Below, in pieces: positions 56,993-64,000 of a stretch of DNA of 64,000 bases. Every line of letters starts with the position of its first letter. Within the stretch, counting starts at the first letter, position 1. A program made the position numbers and the translations under genes. The notes under the pieces are model-generated. The model was not told the origin of the DNA and did not search any database. It saw only the letters and a list, made by a program, of their open reading frames with translations. This stretch comes from Phytophthora hibernalis (lineage: Eukaryota; Oomycota; Peronosporomycetes; Peronosporales; Peronosporaceae): the NCBI GenBank assembly GCA_012656075.1, contig JAAKBF010000244.1, forward strand, positions 62,001-126,000, written 5' to 3'.

Positions 56993-58562
56993 ATGTTTCC
57001 AAATTTCACATCCCTCGCTCAGAGAGAGCAAAAACGACAGGAGCTTATTGAAAGAACTCAGCGTCGAGTTCGTCAAGCTAAAGCGAAGCGTGAGATGTAT
57101 GAAGGCGCTTCGTGGGCTACTGATATCTCGAATGGAATTACAACTGTTGCCAAGAAAGCAACTGAATCAACTCAGACAGACTCAACATCCGAGCCATCTG
57201 AGGCCTTAAAAACGCTGATTGATGAATACTCCCAGACAAACCCTGAGGTATCAACTACTCCAGAAGTAAATGTTAAACCGATGATGGTCGATACTGGCGT
57301 TGAAGCAAAGCCTTCAGTAATTGATGTAGGTGTATCAGCAAAGCCTTTAGTAATTGATGTTGGTATCAACAACACACCTATCATGAATGATGCTATGGTT
57401 GGGGAAGATGCTCCTGATAATATAGAAAAAATGTATTTAGTGATGATGATGATAACGCTGAAATCGAAGAACAGAAGCGATCAAAACAAGCGGTTGCTGA
57501 AATATATGAGGTTTATCCAATTCTTGCAGACTTGCACATTCATCCTCTTGCGTCTAATGCTCGTCAGCTAACAAAGTACTACATCGGTAAAGATGCCAAG
57601 ACATACAGTATTAGATTGAACAAGCTTGTTTTAGTCCCAAGCATTAATTGGTCAGAGACATATGACCATATTCGCGTGGTTATAACTAATGACCTTCGTT
57701 TCTAAATTACATCAATGAAAAGAGGGAGCGCAACGAAATGGGAAAAGAGGATATAAATACTCCCGAACAGATATGGCAGTATATTGGATCAAAGGGAAAA
57801 GAGTCAATGCATCAGACGGGGATATTGCTGATCGTACCAAACAAAGACTTGAGGACAGTTTTCTCTTCGATAATTCTACTTCCACAACTTCTAATCAAAC
57901 TGATGGCAAAATCAAACTGTTTTGGATCATAAGTAAAAAAAAGGGTTTGCTTGAATCCAATGGTTTGAGAAAGAAGATTGTCCCTATTCTTAATGGACCA
58001 AGCAAATCATCTCCAATTGATAATGATGGATACGTTTGGGTTGATGGAAATTCAATTAGCGTCTATGGAAAAGAAAGCGATAGGTCTAAGTCAGCTATCA
58101 CAAAAATGGTGAATTGGCAACTTACGCTGCGTTCATTTATAAATATGGTCAGAGACAGAGGACTTCAGTTAGAAATGATAGGTAAGAATGACGAGGAAAT
58201 TGACGTCAAGGAATTCACGCCAGTCGATGGGGAAGCAAAGCATGGAACAATGAGTGGCATCGATGAAGATATGGATCAAAATCTGAGCAACGCGGACAAT
58301 GATGCTAAAATGATATTGGCTGATTATTATACACAGCTTTATTCGAATGATATTGAAATACCGTTCAGGCTAATTCCAATGGTTGATACAAAAAATGGAG
58401 TAAAACCTAATCCAACATACTATTTTGGTCAGCCAACTGAATCCAGATCTTTAAATATCATGACGGAAGATAAATATAAAAACATAAGCAAGTATCTGGT
58501 GCAGCTTGGAAGGGATTGATGAGAACTATCAGGTGGATGGATACCTTTACATTACTAGTTGA
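56993..58562 (+). CDS. large Polinton protein of unknown function, frameshifted (about 520 residues)
   Basis: A basic, helical N terminus (SLAQREQKRQELIERTQRRVRQAKAKR) leads to WATDISNG...ESTQTDS, then a Val/Pro-rich repeat (VDTGVEAKPSVIDVGVSAKP). An acidic stretch and a mixed alpha/beta region follow (AEIYEVYPILADLHIHPLAS, YYIGKDAKTYSIRLNKLVLV, KIKLFWIISKKKGLLESNGL, DGYVWVDGNSISVYG). The end is at 58517-58562, depending on the frame. Frame breaks at 57426-57431 (A run), about 57703 and 57795-57800 (A run). No family was recognised; position and size suggest a virion or DNA-associated protein. Its C-terminal end overlaps the start of the next gene. Confidence 0.55.
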
Positions 58563-59230
58563 TTGGTTTGAGGATTTGGATAAATACCTTAATGATGATG
58601 ATGAATATCCATCCCCATCAAATGATGAAGAAGCAGCTAAATTGGTTGAAGAGAAGAAATTGGACGAACAAAGACGTAAAAACCTTGATGATAACCTCGA
58701 AGCATTAAATGATGCGATACTGAAGTCTGTTCATGATATCAGACGACAAACTATCGAGGAATACGACCATGACGATAATTTGCAAAGGCTTCATGATGAC
58801 TCAGAGGCAGCTGCTCAAGCGTATGGTGAAGCTCAGAAGCGCTATGAAAAGCTAAGGAAGCTGTGAGGGGATCTAACTCAAAATCAGCGAGATCAGCACT
58901 GAAGGCAGCTACCGCAGCGATGCGAACTACAAAGGCTGTATTCCAAGCGAAGGCTAAGAGATATTCTGACGCGAGTCAAGTTTCCGGTAGTGGGTTGAAG
59001 GGGCGTGGACTTAGAGGCGCGGGTGTTGTCCCATTGGAAGGTGTAGTTCGTCGTGGTCGTACGTACAATCTCAATGAGATTCAAGGATTAGCAACACCGT
59101 CAGCATATACCTACAAGCAAGTATATACGTTTTTATCCCTGACTTGGATGCTAAGACCCTTGTAATCGTTCAACCAAATCGGCGTAAATGTGGCCTAAGT
59201 GTCAAATTAGCGATAGTCTCCAAGCCATGA
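58537..59230 (+). CDS. candidate precursor minor virion protein with adenovirus-protease-type sites
   Basis: The ATG at 58537 gives an acidic, helical N-terminal half (DLDKYLNDDDEYPSPSNDEE, LVEEKKLDEQRRKNLDDN). A strongly basic Ala/Lys/Arg-rich segment follows (SKSARSALKAATAAMRTTKA) and then GSGLKGRGLRGAG at about 58990-59030. LKGR-G and LRGA-G both fit the (M/I/L)XGX-G cleavage pattern of adenovirus-type maturation proteases. The tail ends RRKCGLSVKLAIVSKP with TGA at 59228-59230. Breaks lie near 58850 (A run) and 59130. By analogy with adenoviral pVI/pVII/pX it could be a DNA- or capsid-associated protein matured by the element's protease. The stop overlaps the next ATG (ATGA). Confidence 0.5.
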
Positions 59231-59531
59231 TCAGAACGCTTGTATATAAGAACCATATTGACCAGGCTTCATACGATAAGCTCAGTATTGATGATAAAAG
59301 CTCTTCAAGGAGATCCTTGCGATCAGTCATCTTCAGTACAATTTTCATGATAAGCTCACGGATCCATTAGAGACACTTCGAGCTGAGTATGATAAGCTGA
59401 AAGGAGAGATGGAGTTAGGAAATGACAATCCAAGCATCATCAAGCAGCTTAAGTCTCTCACTGTGGATATGTACAGCAACCGACTAATTGGTGATAAAGA
59501 GTTTAAGCAAATTATAACTCGATTACTATAG
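59227..59531 (+). CDS. small helical Polinton protein (about 101 residues), one frameshift
   Basis: It starts in an ATGA overlap with the preceding gene: MIRTLVYKNHIDQASYDKLS. After a break at the AAAA run near 59297 it continues with LETLRAEYDKLKGEMELGNDNPSIIKQLKSL and ends SNRLIGDKEFKQIITRLL at 59531. The wording GNDNP.IIK.LK.L resembles a short conserved segment I associate with Polinton proteins, but I cannot name a function. All-helical. Confidence 0.5.
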
Positions 59532-59535
59532 AAAC

Positions 59536-59811
59536 ATGTTCTTCTTCAACCCACGCATTATTTCCAGTTCAGGTGGTAGCTATGGCGATAACGCCGATCT
59601 CAACGTTGCTGAGCTTAAAGCCATCATGAAGAATCTCATCATCCATGATCGCCCCCAGAAGACTCAGGCAGCTGTATGGGCTACTGACCTTGATAAGTCA
59701 ATCAGAAAGGTAGATGCATCGACTCAGACGACAGAGGGTGGTCGCGTATGGGCTTACCAACTTTGCCCCGCGCCAAAAAAGATCAATACTGTTAAAACGT
59801 TTGCCATCTAA
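59536..59811 (+). CDS. small Polinton protein with WATD...STQT motif (91 residues)
   Basis: An intact frame starting 4 nt behind the previous stop: MFFFNPRIISSSGGSYGDNADLN, then AELKAIMKNLIIHDRP and AAVWATDLDKSIRKVDASTQTTEG. The WATD(L/I)...I..V...STQT wording also occurs near the N terminus of the protein at 56993. Function unknown; the C-terminal part (LCPAPKKINTVKTFAI) may be out of frame. Convergent with the next gene. Confidence 0.5.
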   Translation: MFFFNPRIISSSGGSYGDNADLNVAELKAIMKNLIIHDRPQKTQAAVWATDLDKSIRKVDASTQTTEGGRVWAYQLCPAPKKINTVKTFAI

Positions 59812-59832
59812 GTAATACCATTCCTAACAAGT

Positions 59833-60042
59833 CTATTTGCATAGCCTCGATAGACTGAATTTTTTATCGCTGATAGAAACCTCAAGTATGGCAGACTCCC
59901 CATTAGGGCTTTGTGTTGGCAGGAAGACAGAATCACCGAGAACGACAATTTTATCAGCTCTTAAAAGCGTAGATCCAACGATCTGACTTGGTTCATCGTT
60001 AGTTAAATTGGTTTTGAGCTCTTTACTTGGTATGCAACCCAT
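59833..60042 (-). CDS. 69-residue protein with N-myristoylation/palmitoylation signal
   Basis: An intact frame starting MGCIPSKELKTNLTND. Gly2, Cys3 and Ser6 give a classic MGxxxS N-myristoylation signal with an adjacent palmitoylation site. The remainder is beta-rich (KIVVLGDSVFLPTQSPNGESAILEVSISDKK). This suggests a host-membrane-anchored product. It begins 9 bp behind the stop of the upstream minus-strand gene. Confidence 0.6.
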   Translation of the reverse strand: MGCIPSKELKTNLTNDEPSQIVGSTLLRADKIVVLGDSVFLPTQSPNGESAILEVSISDKKFSLSRLCK

Positions 60043-60051
60043 TGTATATTA

Positions 60052-60356
60052 CTACCATAGATATCTTTTCGATAGAAAATCCGCACTATACGGAGGATAA
60101 TCAACTTTGTGTCGTAAATAGTATCTCTTACGGCGTTCGGGGTCGTTATGGTCAAGGTGTGAGTATGCTTTCAAAGGGGTTTGATCGCGATAATGAGCAT
60201 ACCCCTTAGCACCAAAATCAACCTTTTTAGCTTTCCTGTATCAAGGCGTATCCATACTCGATATTTCTTGGAACTCAATGGACTTACCTCCCAGCGCTCA
60301 ATACTCTGGTAGGGCCGCAAGACCCTGCCTACGTCTGGGCCTCGTTCGATCCTCAT
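60052..60356 (-). CDS. small conserved viral-type protein (ERR..Y..RH...LS..LW), one frameshift
   Basis: It starts in an ATGA overlap with the stop of the fibre gene: MRIERGPDVGRVLRPYQS. A break near 60228 (A run one base short) separates this from GYAHYRDQTPLKAYSHLDHN and DPERRKRYYLRHKVDYPP...SADFLSKRYLW at the end. The signature D-x-ERR-x-x-Y-x-x-RH...LS...LW recalls a short protein found in several large eukaryotic DNA viruses and their relatives. Its role is not known to me. Length about 101 residues. Confidence 0.55.
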
Positions 60357-62327
60357 GATTCTATATTAGCTAAGCGATCTTTTAATCTATCTATCTCCAC
60401 CAACAGATGTTGAATCATTTTCATGTTATAAGCACTAATGCGGCTGTAATCAACGTTAAGTTGCGTTTTGCCAGGTTCAAGCGATGGGTCTTCTCCTTCT
60501 TCGATATCATCGCGATAGAAGACACTGATTAAATCGGTTAGATGGGCTGAGACGAGATCTTGGGCGATGTGGCCCACCTCCTGACCAGGTCGATTCTCGC
60601 TCTCTATCCAATCGTACAGCTTGACCTCGCATTGATCATAGAGCCGCTTGACTCGATCAATGGGGCATGGTTGGATGTTTCGTTTCAATCTCCGATCCGA
60701 TGTCATCGCCATTGCTGTACATCCAATGTATCCACCGAATATAGCAGCAACACTGTACGTTATCGGTCCCAGTGCTGATTCTGTAGCTCCGCTATCTGTT
60801 CTGAGGCGATACACTGTCGCCAAATACAAAATTGTTGCTGCCCGGGACATGCAGAGGCGCTGAAGGGTTTGTTGTACCTATCCCGAGGCGCCCTGTCGTA
60901 GTTAGGATCATCGAAGTCGAGTTATTTACTCCAAAACGAAGATCGTTGTTTGTGATATTTCCTATCCATGACGCATTCGCTGCTGTTGCACTTGTTCCAT
61001 TATGGACTTCTATTTGAAACTGGACGCGCGTCAGATAGATCCCGAAAACGTAAGCATTCTCGTATAACTACCATCCAGATAGTCAAACCCGAGCCTGTTA
61101 TCGAGAAATATTCATCCGTAGGTGTAGAATGGATACCAAGCTCTGTCAATGATCCAACGCTTGTAATTGCTGATTGGTTGCCATAAGCTAAAAATCCATT
61201 GAGGGGGCCTCCAGCTGTAATAGCACCTGTCGTAGATAGAGTGTTGATATTTGATATGCTACCAGATCCGCTAAGTACAACTGCCTTGCCGTTTCCAGCT
61301 GTTCCAGCTACAACGCCTGCGAGAGTATTGAGCTCAGTAGCTGAAGCAGTAATCACATTGAGCTTTGTTAGATCAGCGGAGGTTGCACTTGTGCCTGAGA
61401 GCACGTTGAGGTTAGAAGTAGTACCCGTGAAACCATTCAGAACATTCAACTGAGTAGCAGTCGCGGTCAATGTGGTTCCTTTAATCTGAAGAGTCGTTGG
61501 ATTGATGTTAAGAATATTCGTAGCTGTATTCGCTACAAGGGTATCGACAGCGAGCGAAGCGACATTAACTACATTGCGAAAACTATCAAGTGTTAGTACT
61601 TTTGATGCTTGTCCAGTACCGATGGTAGTGATGCCACTGATCAGTGTCAGATCTGCGATGACACCGCTTCGGTAGAGATTGTTGCAGTTAATCGTTCCAG
61701 ACACGTCGAGCTTGTAAGTGCTTGTGGTTCCGCCTATTGAAACATTTCCTGTGCTTTCGCATGTAATAATTCGAGCACCACCTACCATAAGAACGGTTTT
61801 GGTTGCTGAGGTCGTTCCAATGAAACATTCGCTTGTTGCGGCTGTTCCAACCTTTAATTGAATCTCGGCTGTAGCGGGCGATGCATCTGCATTAGTCAGT
61901 CTTAGAAGTGTTTCGAAGGTTCCTGCTGTGGTAGATGTACCAAGAAGCGAAATTTTGTTGACCCCTGTGATCTGTTTGCTACCATCAAGAACAAGTGCTT
62001 TGTTCGCGGCTGCTGAGCCGGGAGTGATGGATAGCACATACGCTGGGGCTGAAGTTATAGAGACCCATTCACGGTCAAACAATTACAGCTTAACGCACCA
62101 ATTCCACTAATATCACCATTTTCACCTGGTACGAGAGCTACTCCAGGAGTTGCAATCCCTTGAGTAATTCCTGTAAGATAAGTTAAACGATAGTCATTGT
62201 TACCTAAATATAGTGTTTGAGCGTAATCATAAGTGAGATAACCACTGGCATCCAACATCAGATAGAATGCGGGGTTATCTATCGGTGATTGGAAAATTGG
62301 TTGCGGATATGAAAAACCTGAGCTCAT
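60353..62327 (-). CDS. phage-like fibre with C-terminal S74 intramolecular chaperone; frameshifted
   Basis: Met 62327 opens MSSGFSYPQPIFQSPIDNP. After a break near 62060 a long Ser/Thr/Gly/Ala-rich beta-repeat shaft follows, with repeated ATELNTLAG/TQLNVLNG/SNLNVLSG and SLGIxxxGT-like units, up to about 61060. Beyond another break comes the phage-fibre hallmark LGIGTTNPSAPLHV (about 60900). The C-terminal domain (60850-60353) contains SDRRLKRNIQP...YDQCEVKLYDWIE...EVGHIAQD, the Peptidase_S74 chaperone. Its Ser and Lys (S-D-x-R-L-K spacing) are the self-cleavage dyad of endosialidase-type fibres. A coiled coil (MIQHLLVEIDRLKDRLAN) ends it. The chaperone helps the fibre trimerise and is then released. 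Likely the receptor-binding spike of the virion. Confidence 0.85.
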
Positions 62328-62347
62328 CGTTGATGTTTTTGTCTCGA

Positions 62348-62359
62348 GCTATATAGATC
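62348..62359. promoter_or_regulatory. shared palindromic CTATATAG box between divergent fibre and ATPase genes
   Basis: CTATATAG reads the same on both strands and lies 21 nt from the fibre ATG and 23 nt from the ATPase ATG in a 52-bp intergenic gap. It contains the ATATAG box in both directions. Confidence 0.5.
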
Positions 62360-62379
62360 GAGTGATTAAAGACACGATC

Positions 62380-63058
62380 ATGAGCGCTATTCCTGACTTC
62401 GGTGGTTCTCTACCAAAAATACAAGTCAGCCGCTATGGGTGATATCCCAGCGCTTGACATTAAAAGTTGTTTATAATGGTGGTCCTTGGACCATCGTTCA
62501 GTGGGAAAACAACCTATGTATGTTCATTCTCAAGCATTCTCCTCACGCATTTGCTCATTTAACGATTATAGCTCGAAATGCTCACCAGGAACTGTATGAG
62601 TATCTTCGCGACAAACTGGATGGATTCATTACGTTTGCTGATCCAGATACGCCTCCAAGTGTAGATCAAGTACGTCATACCCCTATCAGTTCTAATAAAC
62701 CTGAGCTTGTCATCATATATGATTTAAGTAATGACCGTCTGCTCCAGAAGAACATCTTCTCACACTACTTCACAAGGGCCGACACTTCAAATTGAGTACC
62801 ATATTCCTAAGCCACAGCTACTTTGCAACCGATAAGATGATTCGCTTGAATTCAGAGTATGTAGCGATCCTAAAGGCCAATTCGAAGCGTGATTTACAGT
62901 TGGTTGTGAAAGACTTCAATATCAAGGGTGTTGATGAACGATCAATCGTCTATTACTACAATAAAGCCACGGAGCGCAAAGGACAGATGTTGTTCATAGA
63001 TTCTGTTAAAAGCCAAATCCGCTACAACTTCGACAGACCAATCGTTATCGATAACTAA
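62380..63058 (+). CDS. A32/FtsK-type DNA-packaging ATPase; frameshifted
   Basis: Walker A is GPSFSGKTT at about 62480-62506. A strand/helix region (HLTIIARNAHQELYEYLRDKL) and a Walker B-like LVIIYDLSND (about 62707-62736) follow. The conserved IFLSHSYFATDKMIRLN motif and LVVKDFNI then lead to the end at 63058. These are the marks of the HerA/FtsK-like packaging ATPases of Polintons and adeno-like viruses. The parts lie in different frames; breaks at 62437-62439 (G run), 62462-62465 (A run), about 62530 and 62776-62778 (G run). It would pump the element's DNA into the capsid. Start at 62380 (MSAIPDFGG) or 62435. Confidence 0.8.
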
Positions 63059-63105
63059 ATCAAATTTATTGATCAGAATTATGGTTAGAATCATATATTA
63101 TTACA

Positions 63106-63979
63106 ATGGCAAGCTTTCTGAAACTTGACAGTACTAACCTTGTTCAAGATGGAACGAATTCAACTTGGAAGTATTCGTTTCCTGGTTCAGCTGCTGACTT
63201 CCGTGATGTAGTCTGCACTATCCAATCGATCACGATGTACAATAGTGAGTACAACATTGAATCGTTTCAGTTCCAGAACGCAACATTCAAAGTTGAAGTA
63301 CTACTGCTGCTACTACTTCTACCATAAGTATCAGTCTTCAAGACGGTATTTACTCGTATGATGATATCAATCGATCAATCCAGACTGCTCTCGTCAATGC
63401 TGGAGCGTACTTGATCAATCCATCAGGGGAAAATGTTTTCTACCTGAAAGTAAGTGAAAACAGTGTTTATTACGCGTGTCAGATTGATTTCTCTCCAACC
63501 CCAACAACTTTACCGACGACCGGTGGTACTTGGACAAGACCTGCTACAGGTCTATACTCATCTGGTGGTACTGGATTGCCGACTACTACACGAGTTCCGC
63601 GTCTAATCATCGATAATGCTGAGTTTGGAAAGGTATTAGGCCTGACCGCGGGTACTTACCCATCAGCTTCTGCTACCGCAGCCAGTGCTCAGCTATCGAA
63701 CATCATTCCACAGATTCACCCCACCAGTTCATACATCGTTCGTTGTGATTTAATTAAAAATGAGTATGTTGCATCAGGTGATATTGTTAGTGCATTTGAT
63801 AGAGGTGATGCTGAAATTGGAAAATTGATTTCGTACAAACCCAGTCAGTAGGCTTGGATGAATTGTCATAATGGTTCGCGATCAACGATCACAGTCAGTA
63901 TATTTAACCAGAACGACAAAAGGTAATCTTCCGTGATACTTCAGTATCGATCATGCTGCTGTTGAGACCAAGAAAATAA
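63106..63979 (+). CDS. penton-like minor capsid protein; frameshifted
   Basis: The ATG at 63106 starts MASFLKLDSTNLVQDGTNST, followed by beta-rich segments (CTIQSITMYNSEYNIES, FYLKVSENSVYYACQIDF). A Thr/Gly-rich loop comes next (about 63500-63590), then RVPRLIIDNAEFGKVLGLTAG and IHPTSSYIVRCDLIKNEYV. After breaks near 63300, 63848 and 63925 the frame ends at 63977-63979. The SSYIVRC(D/N)L(I/V)KNEY wording and beta-rich build resemble the single-jelly-roll minor capsid (penton) proteins of Polintons and virophages. It would fill the fivefold vertices and is a natural attachment point for the fibre. The assignment is from general resemblance. Confidence 0.6.
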
Positions 63980-64000
63980 GCTGATCGCTTTAGTTTTTTT

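Larger units (their letters stand above)
51400..64000. mobile_element. Polinton/Maverick-class virus-like element (right part beyond window)
   Basis: The block combines a family B DNA polymerase with exonuclease domain, a DD35E integrase with C-terminal chromodomain, an A32/FtsK-type packaging ATPase and a penton-like capsid protein. It also carries a phage-like fibre and several small proteins. Polymerase, retroviral-type integrase and packaging ATPase together define Polintons. Base composition is clearly more AT-rich than the host genes to the left. Major capsid and cysteine protease genes were not seen and may lie past the right edge. The left border is between 50,644 and about 51,420. 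Confidence 0.9.

Overview
The window looks like nuclear DNA of a plant-pathogenic oomycete, most likely Phytophthora or a close relative. This rests on recognition of typical Phytophthora Ty3/gypsy, MULE and Tc1 families, compact GC-rich host genes with few short introns, and oomycete-style initiator motifs (TCAYTYY) upstream of several starts. No database search was possible.

Layout: 1-4.5 kb, decayed chromodomain-type Ty3/gypsy pol, then a tRNA-derived SINE-like piece and LTR-like non-coding DNA with a 92-bp tandem repeat. 7.5-9.9 kb, two host genes (protein kinase; bZIP-like factor). 10-14 kb, repeat-rich non-coding DNA with a solo Tc1 terminal repeat. 14.2-17.9 kb, an intron-bearing MULE with a SWIM finger and a nested MITE. 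18.2-24.4 kb, a second gypsy element (+), joined tail to tail to a third (-, 24.4-30.8 kb); both lack their 3' ends. 31.47-33.04 kb, a Tc1 element with its TA target duplication. 33.2-44 kb, a host gene island (Tim8-like protein, methyltransferase, coiled-coil protein, a divergent pair of mitochondrial PPR-like genes) bracketed by two direct copies of a broken DENR-like gene that share the same stop codons. 45.1-45.6 kb, a small secreted, probably GPI-anchored protein. 47.1-49.7 kb, a broken hAT transposase. 49.96-50.64 kb, a complete TA-flanked MITE.

From about 51.4 kb to the end of the window lies the most interesting part: most of a Polinton/Maverick-class virus-like element. It has a family B DNA polymerase with exonuclease domain (and an HNH-like insert), a DD35E integrase with chromodomain, an A32/FtsK-type packaging ATPase, a penton-like minor capsid protein, a precursor-like protein with two adenovirus-protease-type cleavage sequences, and several small unassigned proteins. 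It also has a phage-like fibre ending in an S74 intramolecular chaperone, an unusual gene for this class. Four of its genes share an ATATAG box 4-6 nt before the ATG. A CTATATAG palindrome sits between the divergent fibre and ATPase genes. The major capsid and protease genes were not found and probably lie beyond the right edge.

Almost every gene, host or mobile, is broken by one-base frameshifts, and most of these are single-base shortenings of homopolymers. This looks like residual assembly error rather than wholesale gene decay, so many 'pseudogenes' here may be intact in the organism. Nonsense codons and rearrangements (gypsy elements, DENR copies) are more likely real.
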